Shown: one piece after another, positions 1-8,386 of the stretch
Layout: each line of letters starts with the position of its first letter
Position numbering within the stretch: the first letter of the stretch is position 1
NCBI GenBank assembly: GCA_029945665.1
Contig: JAQSCZ010000007.1
Span: forward strand, 1 to 56,662
Direction of reading: 5' to 3'
Origin: a bacterium
GTDB taxonomy: Bacteria; Bacteroidota; Bacteroidia; NS11-12g; UBA955
Length of the DNA: 56,662 nucleotides
The notes under the pieces: model-generated
What the model was told of the DNA's origin: nothing
Seen by the model: the letters and a program-made list of their open reading frames with translations, nothing else
The model's database searches: none
Position numbers and translations under genes: made by a program

Positions 1-28
1 GAACTTTTCCTTTTTCTAAAAGGGACTG

Positions 29-59
29 CAAAGGTAAGATTAGTTTTCACATTTCCAAA
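29..59 (-). promoter_or_regulatory. Bacteroidota-type promoter, leftward, copy A
   Basis: Read on the minus strand this is TTTG (56-59), 19 bases, TACCTTTG (29-36), an exact match to the TTTG-N19-TAnnTTTG consensus of the Bacteroidota housekeeping sigma factor. It points out of the window, so its gene is not visible. Confidence 0.7.
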
Positions 60-143
60 GATTATTTAAAAAACTTTTAAAGTTTAAAAAATGATGCTTG
101 TTTGTGTCTGCTCTTGGTTTGTAAGTCCTTTTTAAAGGGGGTG

Positions 144-174
144 CAAAAGTAAGTAAAGTTTTTACATTACCAAA
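144..174 (-). promoter_or_regulatory. Bacteroidota-type promoter, leftward, copy B
   Basis: On the minus strand TTTG (171-174), 19 bases, TACTTTTG (144-151): again the exact consensus, in the second copy of the repeat and 115 bp upstream of the first. Together they form a tandem promoter pair for a gene beyond position 1. Confidence 0.7.
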
Positions 175-188
175 TAAACTTTGAAATA

Positions 189-770
189 AATAGAAATTAT
201 CATTCAATAAATCAAAGGAAACCATTGCGCTGCAACAATACTCTTTCTAAAAAAAACTGGATACTAATTTTTAATTTTATAAAAATTACCCTGCAATACA
301 TGTGGTGTAATTAAAGAATTAGAGAAAATTTTAAGAGAATGAACAATTAAACGACTATAAAAACCCCTAATCTAAATTCAGATTCCACCATTCTGTTAAT
401 ATTAAATTCACAATGCTCATATTAACTTAACACCTATCCGCCCAAAATTAATGGATAAGTGATTATATTTATACCATTGTGCGAAATTCAATCTTTTTCT
501 GTGAGCAGGAAAACAAAGAATATAATATGACCATTATTGATCCAATATACCTCCACAATGATTGGGGACAGCCTAGTGAAAATAAATAATGCCGCTTTCT
601 CTATTCAAGGAGTCAATATACCTAACCCACTTCTAAAAGTTTATTTATCTTTTTAACAAATATTAGACAGATTATTTATCTACATACTTTTATTTATGCA
701 GATAATTATATAATTTCGCATGCAACGTTAGTAAACGTATTTAATCACAAAGGGTATACAAGTAGCTTGA
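189..770. other. Gene-free stretch
   Basis: No convincing coding region, RNA gene or terminator is visible on either strand. The sequence is very AT-rich and has stops in all frames. It may be decayed sequence next to the transposase remnant that follows. Confidence 0.5.
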
Positions 771-947
771 ATTGAAAAAGGGACATTGATAATTCGTCTT
801 GCTGTATGGAAAATTGATTCGGATCCTTTTTCAAATCAAGTCATCAAAGTATATTCAGCGTGTAGATGGTTTTATAACAATATTCGGTTAACATACCTCC
901 AATTTTCTCCTAATGAATTCGGTTCTTCGCATAAGAAACTTAACTAG
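771..947 (+). pseudogene. Possible IS3-family transposase C-terminal remnant
   Basis: An open stretch of 58 codons without a start codon ends in a peptide containing WFYNNIRL, TYLQF and SPNEF and then a lysine-rich tail. This resembles the end of IS3-type OrfB transposases, where the usual pattern is YN..R.H..L..LSP.EF; here the histidine appears to be missing. There is no upstream DDE core and no intact ends, although CCTCCAATT (897-905) and AATTGGAGG (954-962) form an inverted pair around the end. The same frame stays open after the stop to about 1060. The identification rests on a short motif and is tentative. Confidence 0.35.
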
Positions 948-1060
948 GGGATTAATTGGAGGAACCGGATAAAGTCTATTACAAGTAATGAAATAACAAA
1001 CCATCAAAGGATTTGTTTGGATGGTATTTATAATGAACACCCAGACCTATTTAAAGTGAA

Positions 1061-1525
1061 TTAGCCTTCGCTATTTAAAAAGTAGGCCGTTTCGTCTTTA
1101 ATAACACATAAAACAATATTGCTGTGGTATTGACCGATATTAGGAATATCTGCCAATTTATTCGTGATAAATTTATTGTACGACTCGATATCATGCGCTG
1201 CAATTTTAACCATATAATCGTATACCCCCGAAAGCCCCATTACTTCCATTACTTCTGGGAATTTGGCAATTGTTTTTTCGAAATTTAGTAGCGCAGTTTT
1301 CGATTGTTCTTTGAGGGTAATATTGCAATAAGCAAATAACTTTATTCCAATTTTTGAAGGATCGAGAATCGTAACGCGACTTTTAATAATGCCTGCCTCC
1401 TCCATAATACGTATTCTTTCGTAGGTAGGACTGTAGGTTAATCCAATTTTTATTGCAATATCCTTGTAAGAAACCGTACAATCTTTTTGCAAAATATTTA
1501 AAATTTTTATGTCTATTTGATCCAT
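1061..1525 (-). CDS. Lrp/AsnC family transcriptional regulator
   Basis: 154 residues, the standard size for this family. The N-terminal third (about 3-55) is a winged helix-turn-helix starting DQIDIKILNILQKD; the rest is the RAM (AsnC ligand-binding) fold, which typically binds amino acids and drives oligomerisation. The gene starts 32 bases after the stop of the SDR dehydrogenase gene on the same strand, so the two are probably co-transcribed. Members of this family often regulate neighbouring amino-acid metabolism and themselves, but the ligand cannot be read from sequence. The family call is firm; the target genes are inference. Confidence 0.9.
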   Translation of the reverse strand: MDQIDIKILNILQKDCTVSYKDIAIKIGLTYSPTYERIRIMEEAGIIKSRVTILDPSKIGIKLFAYCNITLKEQSKTALLNFEKTIAKFPEVMEVMGLSGVYDYMVKIAAHDIESYNKFITNKLADIPNIGQYHSNIVLCVIKDETAYFLNSEG

Positions 1526-1557
1526 AACTTAAGGTTGATTGAGGAAACAAATATCCT

Positions 1558-2313
1558 TTAACTACTCATCACACTGCCGCAATTAATGTCCATTACCTGA
1601 CCAGTAATTGCAGTTTGCTTTAAGAGATAATGCACTAAGTCGGCAATTTCTTCTGGCTCGGCCATACGCCCCAATGGCACACTTTGCATGGCAATTTTAT
1701 GAAATTCTTCGTACTCCAAACCAAGCCCTTTAGCAATACCTTCCATGCCTTCCTTGGCCATGGTAGTGTTTACCCAACCAGGACTTATTGCATTCACTAA
1801 AATATTGTCATCGGCCAATTCCATGGCCCAGCTGCGCATTAGGCCTAATAAACCTGCTTTAGAAGCACAATAGGCTGTATAGTGTTTAACTCCCAAACGG
1901 GCCAAAACACTAGAGGTTAAAAGGATGTGTTTGTTAGGGCTTTTACTCTCTTTTAATTGAGGTAAAAATGAATTCACAAACCAATAGGTACCGCTTAGAT
2001 TGGTATCAATAATTTCGTTCCAGCGATCACCTTCACCATAGTGGTTCTCTCCTCCTACCCCTGCATTCGCTATAATACCATCGATGTGCATACCACTAAG
2101 GATATTTGAAACTTCATCACAATTATCCTTTTTTCTTATATCAGTTGCTACTACCAAATGATTACCCTTGGGTAACAATTTAAGTGTCTCTTCAAGTTTT
2201 ACTTCATTTCTTCCAGCAAGCACAATACCTGCACCTTCATTGGCTAATTTAATTGCAATAGCGCGTCCTATCCCACTGCCTGCACCGCTTAAGATATACC
2301 GTTTGTCTTTCAT
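1558..2313 (-). CDS. SDR family NAD(P)-dependent oxidoreductase
   Basis: 251 residues, a classical short-chain dehydrogenase. The cofactor motif GAGSGIG lies near residue 10, NAGVGG (the NNAG equivalent) in the middle, and the catalytic YxxxK is in YTAYCASKAG with a preceding SS. The C-terminus (ITGQVMDINCG) is typical of FabG-like enzymes. The substrate is not determinable: FabG-type ketoreductases and sugar or amino-acid-derivative dehydrogenases look alike at this level. It is first in a probable two-gene unit with the Lrp regulator, and a 19-bp palindrome lies about 90 bp upstream. Confidence 0.9.
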   Translation of the reverse strand: MKDKRYILSGAGSGIGRAIAIKLANEGAGIVLAGRNEVKLEETLKLLPKGNHLVVATDIRKKDNCDEVSNILSGMHIDGIIANAGVGGENHYGEGDRWNEIIDTNLSGTYWFVNSFLPQLKESKSPNKHILLTSSVLARLGVKHYTAYCASKAGLLGLMRSWAMELADDNILVNAISPGWVNTTMAKEGMEGIAKGLGLEYEEFHKIAMQSVPLGRMAEPEEIADLVHYLLKQTAITGQVMDINCGSVMSS

Positions 2314-2402
2314 ATTATGTATGCAATATAATGGAATATATTAAAGTGTAAATAAAATATTGAAGTTTTTTGACAAACCCGCTCAATGCATCTGCCATAA
2401 TA

Positions 2403-2421
2403 AGTTCAAGGCCCTTGAACT
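2403..2421. promoter_or_regulatory. 19-bp perfect palindrome, possible operator
   Basis: AGTTCAAGGCCCTTGAACT is a perfect inverted repeat (9+1+9). It sits between the kinase gene and the SDR-Lrp unit, 90 bp upstream of the SDR start codon. It lacks a T-run on either side, which argues against a terminator. A dyad of this size would suit a dimeric regulator such as the Lrp-type protein downstream, but that link is inference. Confidence 0.45.
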
Positions 2422-2462
2422 CATTAGAGCTCCTATAAAATAAACTATTACAACTATCGATT

Positions 2463-3314
2463 CTATCTATCCAAAAACGTTAATTGATACTGCATTAAAT
2501 TGTCAATTGGTTTCTTAATAATTGTTTCGATATGCACACCATACTCGGCAGCAACAGACAATAAATATTCTTTAAAAACAAAGGCAACTGAACCCACAAA
2601 ATTGACTGGTAATGTTTGATAATTTTCATACTTTACAATATGTGTTTTAAAAAACACATGAAAACATTCCTTCACCAAATCCTGCATAAAGGGATGTGCA
2701 ATGCGATCCTGAATAAAACGAGAGTAACTTGCCAAATACATATTGGCGCCTGCTTTACCGTATATATTTTCTACAATATTGGTTTTATTAATCCCCATTT
2801 CATCTATATCAGCTCTTATCTCCAAAGGCATTTCATTGTATAAAAACTTCCTCAATAAGGTCTTTCCTAAGTGACTGCCACTTCCATCATCTCCGAGGAT
2901 ATAGCCCATGCCAAAAACTGGAATTTGCGGAACGATTGCTTGACCATCCCAAAGACAAACATTACTTCCTGTACCAAGTATACATGCGATCCCTTCTTTA
3001 TTACCACAGGTGGCAATCGCGCTGCCTTTAATATCGTGGTCGACATGGTTTTCTGAATTTGGGAATACTTGATCTAAGGCACTCTGAACCCTAGCAATTT
3101 CAGCCACGCTCCTGCAACCTGCCCCATAAAAAAATATTTTGGAAACGGTAGATTGTTCATTCTTAACAAAGGTTTTATTTAATTCTTTGATTATAACCTC
3201 TTGTGTACAAAAGGTTGGATTAAGACCGATACTTTCTAGTCTTATATTAACTTCGCTACCATTCGACAAAAACCAATCTGTTTTTGAGCTTCCACTGTCT
3301 GCTACTAAAATCAT
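2463..3314 (-). CDS. BadF/BadG-type sugar kinase, N-acetylglucosamine kinase-like
   Basis: 283 residues with the actin/hexokinase-like ATPase fold. The N-terminal phosphate motif is DSGSSKTDW, a second phosphate-binding loop is GTGSN near residue 115, and GDDGSGSHLGK follows. This pattern is that of the Bacteroidota NagK-like branch of the BadF/BadG/BcrA/BcrD ATPase family, which phosphorylates N-acetylglucosamine or related amino sugars, for example in cell-wall recycling. It stands alone on the minus strand with about 150-200 bp free on both sides. A near-consensus -7 element (TATTATTG) lies just upstream. The exact sugar is inferred from family only. Confidence 0.8.
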   Translation of the reverse strand: MILVADSGSSKTDWFLSNGSEVNIRLESIGLNPTFCTQEVIIKELNKTFVKNEQSTVSKIFFYGAGCRSVAEIARVQSALDQVFPNSENHVDHDIKGSAIATCGNKEGIACILGTGSNVCLWDGQAIVPQIPVFGMGYILGDDGSGSHLGKTLLRKFLYNEMPLEIRADIDEMGINKTNIVENIYGKAGANMYLASYSRFIQDRIAHPFMQDLVKECFHVFFKTHIVKYENYQTLPVNFVGSVAFVFKEYLLSVAAEYGVHIETIIKKPIDNLMQYQLTFLDR

Positions 3315-3512
3315 AATTGCAATAATAAGTTAATTTATTAATGCTTTTAAACGCTATTTTTATGGCACTAATTACACTGCATGGTGGTGATTTGTTGCTA
3401 AGGCAATTATTTTAGTTGAATCAATGAATTTTCGCTTTGATGATTTAAGAATGTTTGATCACTGAATTCATCGAAGGATGATAACAAGACTGTGTATATG
3501 TCAGACACTGAA

Positions 3513-4304
3513 CTAAAAATCTGCTTTATTTACACCCATCCCGAATAATGCGAAATCGTATTTAACAGGATCAATTGCATCGAAAGTTTTTAATTTATTG
3601 GTTAACAAGACAGCAGTTTTCCAGTCACTTTTAGGCTTGCTTAACAAACCTATTTCAGTTGCTACTCTTATAACATGTAAATCTAATGGGCATATAAGTT
3701 GACTAGGCTTGATTTTTTTCCAAAGTCCGAAATCGACACCCTTATTATCAGACCTTACCATCCATCTTAAAAACATATTGATACGTTTGCAAGCACTTCC
3801 TGCTGCTGGATGAGCGATGTGTTTGGTTGTTCTTTTTATAAATGCTTCAGAATTTTCATATAGATTTCTGAAACCATTTAAAGCATTTTCTACAGTTTTA
3901 TCCTTGGCTCCTAAATGATTTGCAAAGGCTGGCTCCATTGTATTGTATTGATTATAAATGATTTTTAGAAATGCAATCATAGAAAGCAAATCCGTGTCAT
4001 TAAAAGTGCGATGTACAAATTTTTCGCATCGTTTCAAATCAGAGTCGCTGTGATTTAGAATAAAATCGTGCGGTTCGCCATCCATTATTTCAATGAGCTT
4101 TTTGCAATTATTTATAATCGTAATTCGCTGTCCCCATGCCAAGACAGCCGCAAAAAAACCCATAATTTCAATGTCCTGTTGTTTCGAAAACAAATGCGGA
4201 ATTTGAACAGGATCATTGTCTATAAATCCTACTTGATTGTATGCTTCATAGAAATGATCGAGTGTGCCTTTAATCGTCTTTTTTGATTTAATCACCAAGC
4301 TCAT
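3513..4304 (-). CDS. TIGR02757 (DUF2400) family protein
   Basis: 263 residues, full length for the family. Recognisable features are IPHLFSKQQDIEIMGFF near residue 40, AWGQR, HRTF in the centre, KRINMFLRWMVR, and PLDLHV in the C-terminal third. The family is common in Bacteroidota and has been compared with helix-hairpin-helix DNA glycosylases, but I know of no established activity. Its start lies two bases after the stop of the small secreted protein gene upstream, so rlmH, that gene and this one probably form one transcript. Confidence 0.85.
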   Translation of the reverse strand: MSLVIKSKKTIKGTLDHFYEAYNQVGFIDNDPVQIPHLFSKQQDIEIMGFFAAVLAWGQRITIINNCKKLIEIMDGEPHDFILNHSDSDLKRCEKFVHRTFNDTDLLSMIAFLKIIYNQYNTMEPAFANHLGAKDKTVENALNGFRNLYENSEAFIKRTTKHIAHPAAGSACKRINMFLRWMVRSDNKGVDFGLWKKIKPSQLICPLDLHVIRVATEIGLLSKPKSDWKTAVLLTNKLKTFDAIDPVKYDFALFGMGVNKADF

Positions 4305-4306
4305 TA

Positions 4307-4795
4307 CTAGGGGGCATAAACGGGTAATTGGGTATTAATACCAACGATGTTAAAATACCTCCTTTGACCGTTTCTATACCGAATAACAACCCCCGATTTG
4401 GATGCTATTGGAACAGCGGCTAACGGACTGCTGCTAAATACAAGTCCCGTATTATTATTGCCATTGTCACTTGCTTGAACAATAGAAAAAGTAAGGTGTA
4501 ACAATTGTCCTCGTTTCAATTTTATATTTTGCATATTGGCCGATGTGTCGCTAATAATTGTTAGTCGATCCATGCGCCCTTCGGCAAATGCTGAATCGCC
4601 AATAAAAGTAAAGCTTCTTTGCACTTTAAGTGTTATTTTATACTGTGTAATTGTGGGACTTCCTGCAGCACCGCCCATCATCACCATTTTTGTAGCACTT
4701 ATTAATTTAAAATCACAAGTCTTTTGCTTGGCGTTAAAAGCGCATAGCACAAAAGAAATAGACAAGAAAAAAATGGTCTTAAATTGTTTCGACAT
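4307..4795 (-). CDS. Small secreted protein of unknown function
   Basis: 162 residues beginning with a signal peptide (KQFKTIFFLSISFVLCAFNA). The mature part is beta-rich, has one cysteine soon after the cleavage region, and contains a glycine-rich stretch MMGGAAGSP. I do not recognise a domain. It lies between rlmH (29 bases upstream) and the TIGR02757 gene (2 bases downstream), all on the minus strand, which suggests co-transcription but does not indicate a function. It should act in the periplasm or envelope. Confidence 0.7.
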   Translation of the reverse strand: MSKQFKTIFFLSISFVLCAFNAKQKTCDFKLISATKMVMMGGAAGSPTITQYKITLKVQRSFTFIGDSAFAEGRMDRLTIISDTSANMQNIKLKRGQLLHLTFSIVQASDNGNNNTGLVFSSSPLAAVPIASKSGVVIRYRNGQRRYFNIVGINTQLPVYAP

Positions 4796-4824
4796 AATAA
4801 AATAAAAGCAAAGGTAATACCAAA

Positions 4825-5292
4825 TTAATGGTGATAGCCTGTATTTTTCACAATAGTAAATGCTCTAAAAATTTGTTCCGCCAATATTACTCTCACCATT
4901 TGGTGATTAAAGGTCATGGCCGACAGGGAGATACTTTCCCCTTTTTGTTTAATAGATGGATGTAACCCATAGGAACCACCAATTATAAATACAAGTTTAG
5001 AGAACTCTGTTGATTTTCTTCCGAGGTAAGTAGCAAACTCCACTGAATTCATTTGTTTACCAACTTCATCCAAAAAAAACAAGGCAGCTTTGGCTGGTAA
5101 GGCCGAACTAATTAATTCAGCTTCGGCTTCTTTTAATTTATCAATTGGTAGTTTATTGCTATTCTTAACATCGGGTAACTCTATCCATTCAATTTTACCA
5201 TGCTTTAATAAAAGTGTAGAATACTTTTCTATCCCTTGTTTCACATAGGCCTCGTTGGTTTTACCAATGCTGATGATGGTTATCGTTAGCAT
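4825..5292 (-). CDS. rlmH: 23S rRNA (pseudouridine(1915)-N(3))-methyltransferase RlmH
   Basis: 155 residues, the usual RlmH length. It shows the SPOUT-fold features of the family: FFLDEVGKQMNSVEFA, the SAM-binding knot loop VFIIGGSYGLHP, SLSAMTFNHQMVRVILAEQIFRA split around the knot, and the conserved C-terminal YHH. RlmH methylates pseudouridine 1915 in helix 69 of 23S rRNA. It appears to be first in a three-gene minus-strand group. Identification is firm. Confidence 0.97.
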   Translation of the reverse strand: MLTITIISIGKTNEAYVKQGIEKYSTLLLKHGKIEWIELPDVKNSNKLPIDKLKEAEAELISSALPAKAALFFLDEVGKQMNSVEFATYLGRKSTEFSKLVFIIGGSYGLHPSIKQKGESISLSAMTFNHQMVRVILAEQIFRAFTIVKNTGYHH

Positions 5293-5343
5293 TTTTCAGA
5301 AATGAGGAATTACAGAAATGAGTTAAGAGAGGTTAAAAGAATC

Positions 5344-6348
5344 CTAATTATTTCCTCCTAGAATAGACAATAACTCATCTAATTTAGGTGTTAAAATAAT
5401 TTCAGTTCTTCTATTTTTTGCTCTGGCTTCAGGCGTATTCGCGGTGTCTATTGGAAAATTCTCGCCTCTACCTGCGGAAGTTATTCTTTTAGGATCTACT
5501 GCACCTTGAGTTGTTAAAATACGCGTAATCGAAGTCGCTCTTAACACACTTAAATCGAGATTATCTTTAATACTTGGATTACCTTTCATTGGCACATTGT
5601 CTGTATGGCCTTCTACCAATATTGTTACATCTGCATTTTGGTTCAATGCTTTGGATAATTCCAACAAGGCACTTACGCCTTTAGGATCAACGGTTGTGCT
5701 ACCGGAATTAAACAATAATTTTTCATCCATGCTTACATATACTTTACCATTGCGAGTTTCAACAGTCAATCCTTGATTTTTAAAACCAAGCAAAGCATTT
5801 TGTATTTTCTCTTTTAACGCTCTTACAGCACTGTCTTTTGCTTTTAGAATAGATTCAAGTTCCGCAACTCTTGCCTCTCTCTTTTTAAGATTTTCGGCTG
5901 TTAATGTTAAATCGGCACTAAGGTCTCTGTTTTTATTTTGCGACTCCATTAATTTAGCTTCCTTATCATTTAGCTCAATTTCTTTTTGTTTTAGAGCCTC
6001 ATTTTTTGCATTTAAATCATTGGATAATTTTTCGTTTTCATAACGGTTGTTATTAATAATTTTTTGAGAAAGCGTTTCTGATTGCGCGTAAAGTGTTTTA
6101 GTTTTTTCAAGTTCCGTAAAACATTCCAATGAGTCAGTTCTGAGTTCAACGATTTTTACTCGGAGTTTACTATTAATATCGTTGCAATTATTTAAATTTG
6201 TTTGAGCAAACACCAAATTATTATCACAATCTGTTTTAGATTTTTGGCAGGCATCGTATTTTAACTGTAAATCATCTAATTTTCTTTGCGGCACGCAAGC
6301 ACAAAGCAAAATACTGAGAGCAACTGATTTGAAGGACATGTTTTTCAT
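5344..6348 (-). CDS. OmpA-family outer-membrane lipoprotein with coiled-coil stalk
   Basis: 334 residues. The signal peptide ends in a lipobox LCAC, so Cys18 should be lipidated. A long Gln/Lys/Glu/Asn-rich segment (about 25-190) is predicted coiled coil. The C-terminal OmpA/MotB peptidoglycan-binding domain (about 205-325) contains LLFNSGSTTVDPKG, VEGHTDNVPM, and GRGENFPI...NRRTEI. It should tether the outer membrane to peptidoglycan. A TACTTTTG -7 element at 6354-6361 lies immediately before the start, leaving a leader of about 2 bases; Met4 is an alternative start giving about 11 bases. Confidence 0.9.
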   Translation of the reverse strand: MKNMSFKSVALSILLCACVPQRKLDDLQLKYDACQKSKTDCDNNLVFAQTNLNNCNDINSKLRVKIVELRTDSLECFTELEKTKTLYAQSETLSQKIINNNRYENEKLSNDLNAKNEALKQKEIELNDKEAKLMESQNKNRDLSADLTLTAENLKKREARVAELESILKAKDSAVRALKEKIQNALLGFKNQGLTVETRNGKVYVSMDEKLLFNSGSTTVDPKGVSALLELSKALNQNADVTILVEGHTDNVPMKGNPSIKDNLDLSVLRATSITRILTTQGAVDPKRITSAGRGENFPIDTANTPEARAKNRRTEIILTPKLDELLSILGGNN

Positions 6349-6440
6349 ACCTTCAAAAGTAAGTCGAATAAAATAAAGAAGTGAATTGAATTTTAAACAG
6401 AAGGCAGAGGTTGTACTATAAATGAAACAACTTGCATGCT

Positions 6441-7379
6441 TTAATTTCTACCAATATAGAATACCCTTGAAATATTAAATCCAAAATGGACTTGACCTTT
6501 GGCCCAGCTATTGGTTGTTTCGGTAATAAAACCCTTTTCATTCATCCCAGTACTATTTGTAAAATGCAATTGAAACACGTGTCCACCAGTTTCAATATCG
6601 AAACCTAAGGACAGTGAATTATGGTATAAATAAGGTGAAATTTGATTCGGCAACACATAAAAATATTCCCCTGTTAGCGCTAGTTTACGTGTTAGTTTAA
6701 ATCGACCAGATACACCCATGCTTAAAACTGTATTCTTATATTTCATTGAATCAATAAAATTGCGATGCACAATGGTTGGCATTAATTGAATAGATAATTT
6801 CTCGTTGAATTTCTTAGCCACCAATAATTGATGGGTATAGTATAAACGATGTGTGAAATAATAAGGATCGTAACTCGGGTTGGTATTCTTCAATGTTTGG
6901 ATCGCCATGTTACCGACATAAACGATACTTAATGGCCGATGCTTATCTCCTTTAGCCTGTCTCATCATTTTATACTTGATTGTACCATCGTATACTTTAT
7001 TTACAGAACTTCTACCCACTTCAATATTTAATAGGTCGGACAATCCGAAAGTAAAACTCATTCTTTGATAGGCTTGATCCATACCGTATAAGTTATATGC
7101 TCCTGTATTAAGCGTGCCAAAACGGTGAGATATTCGGTAATCCATGTTGGCTTTACCTAACATTTCTATACTTTGAGAATTTATAACGCGGGTACCTTTG
7201 AAGGTATTTTGCTCAAAATCTGGTCCTTCGTCGATACTTAACCCATCGAGCAAACTACTCGTATCTGCTTGGTATCCGGGTGTGTCAGAAATTTGGACAG
7301 GAAATAATTTGGTGGTATCTGTTTGGGCATTTAAACTGACCCATAAAAAACTAAGTATAACGGTAGCGCTTATTTTCAT
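6441..7379 (-). CDS. DUF5777 family outer-membrane beta-barrel protein
   Basis: 312 residues with a signal peptide ending at LNAQ and then a beta-strand-rich region with alternating hydrophobic residues. The signature stretch FKGTRVINSQSIEM, ISHRFGTLNTG and YNLYGMDQA is typical of DUF5777. The family is thought to form a small outer-membrane barrel; its transport or binding role is unknown to me. Its ATG overlaps the stop of the YceI gene (ATGA), indicating translational coupling. It is the last gene of the haem protein / OB-fold / YceI / barrel operon. Confidence 0.85.
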   Translation of the reverse strand: MKISATVILSFLWVSLNAQTDTTKLFPVQISDTPGYQADTSSLLDGLSIDEGPDFEQNTFKGTRVINSQSIEMLGKANMDYRISHRFGTLNTGAYNLYGMDQAYQRMSFTFGLSDLLNIEVGRSSVNKVYDGTIKYKMMRQAKGDKHRPLSIVYVGNMAIQTLKNTNPSYDPYYFTHRLYYTHQLLVAKKFNEKLSIQLMPTIVHRNFIDSMKYKNTVLSMGVSGRFKLTRKLALTGEYFYVLPNQISPYLYHNSLSLGFDIETGGHVFQLHFTNSTGMNEKGFITETTNSWAKGQVHFGFNISRVFYIGRN

Positions 7380-7924
7380 TTTTTCTTATAATCCATTATT
7401 ATATCTACATCCATTTCATCTGAAATTTTACCGACTGCAGTGGCTGGAATTTTAAAATTATAATCACTTGGTTTTACTTTGATCTTTGTTGTTGCTGTTG
7501 CATTGTTTCCTTTCACAACGATGCTAGCCGTGCCTGTAATATCTTTGGTCACATTTTTAATGGTCATTTTACCCGTATAATTTACATTATAAGTGCCATC
7601 TTTGGCAAAATTCACTTTGGAAATATCCGTAATTGTTCCTTTAAAACCAGCTTTCGGAAACAGACTACTCTCGGCATAACTTTCATTGAAATGTTGCTCC
7701 ATTAAATCGTTTGGAAAGTCGAAACCTTTCATTAACATCGTGAATTCCATAATACCAGTTTTACTATCAAGTACACTCACAACTTTTCGGTTTTCCGCCT
7801 TAATATCTTCAAGAGTTGTGTGTGAAAAGAATTTTACAATACCGGTTTTGGTGATGTATTGTTGTGCTTTGCTGCTTAAAATGCTACTTACAAAAAGTAG
7901 CGTTATAAATATTTTGTTTTTCAT
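7376..7924 (-). CDS. YceI family periplasmic protein
   Basis: 182 residues from the chosen start; a longer frame begins at 7993, but the ATG at 7922-7924 gives a clean signal peptide (KNKIFITLLFVSSILSSKAQ) and avoids overlapping the gene upstream. The mature protein has the YceI lipocalin-like pattern, including GIVKFFSHTTLEDIKAEN, a central MKGFDFPNDLM, and the GTITDISKV and GTASIVVKG strands. YceI proteins bind long isoprenoid lipids such as quinones in a hydrophobic barrel. Its neighbours, a haem lipoprotein and a barrel, fit a role in lipid or redox-carrier handling at the envelope, which is inference. Confidence 0.9.
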   Translation of the reverse strand: MKNKIFITLLFVSSILSSKAQQYITKTGIVKFFSHTTLEDIKAENRKVVSVLDSKTGIMEFTMLMKGFDFPNDLMEQHFNESYAESSLFPKAGFKGTITDISKVNFAKDGTYNVNYTGKMTIKNVTKDITGTASIVVKGNNATATTKIKVKPSDYNFKIPATAVGKISDEMDVDIIMDYKKK

Positions 7925-7958
7925 TTGATTTGCTATTTTATTAGAGATGATATTACAA

Positions 7959-8384
7959 TTATTCTGCCAATTTGCAACGGTCGAGTTGAACATCTATTAA
8001 AATACCATTACAATATCCAACTAGATTTATCAGACTTCCGTTCTTTAAGCTTTTAATCTTTTCGTTATCCTTGATATCCATTTCGCATATTACAGCTCCA
8101 CTACTATCTTCCGAGCTAAGTGTCACTGTATATCGCCCTTGATTTAATTCGACATTTTGAACACTTCCGCTAACACTTATAACGCTATCTAAATACATTG
8201 TATTGGCACTATCTTCGTATTGATTGTAAAAAGAGAACAATTTTTTAGCTGTTATATTTATTTTATCTTCACTTTTCAAAGGGTCTTTATGACCTTCTGT
8301 AAAGAAGGCAAATTTAACAACTATCAGAGCAGCTATTGCTATGACAATTATCAGTAAAAGGAACAAGGCAATTTTCTTTTTCAT
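7959..8384 (-). CDS. Membrane-anchored OB-fold (tRNA_anti-like) protein
   Basis: 141 residues. A single N-terminal membrane segment (about 4-28) is followed by a domain with an OB-fold pattern: SVISVSGSVQNVELN, YTVTLSSEDSSGAVICEMD and GSLINLVGYCNGILIDVQLDRC. This resembles the tRNA_anti-like domain found in small Bacteroidota envelope proteins, which is not expected to bind tRNA in this location. It begins two bases after the haem lipoprotein gene and is followed by YceI, so it belongs to the same operon. Function unknown. Confidence 0.75.
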   Translation of the reverse strand: MKKKIALFLLLIIVIAIAALIVVKFAFFTEGHKDPLKSEDKINITAKKLFSFYNQYEDSANTMYLDSVISVSGSVQNVELNQGRYTVTLSSEDSSGAVICEMDIKDNEKIKSLKNGSLINLVGYCNGILIDVQLDRCKLAE

Positions 8385-8386
8385 GT

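Larger units (their letters stand above)
16..175. repeat. Diverged direct repeat carrying two promoters
   Basis: Two copies of a roughly 45-bp segment (about 16-60 and 131-175) match at about three quarters of positions. Each carries one complete leftward promoter and a short CCTTT...AAAGG symmetry just downstream of it. The likely origin is tandem duplication of a promoter region for a gene left of the window. Confidence 0.6.

Noticed and set aside
40-225. 61-codon minus-strand frame at the left edge
   Set aside because: It runs through both leftward promoters and their duplicated copies and has no recognisable protein character.
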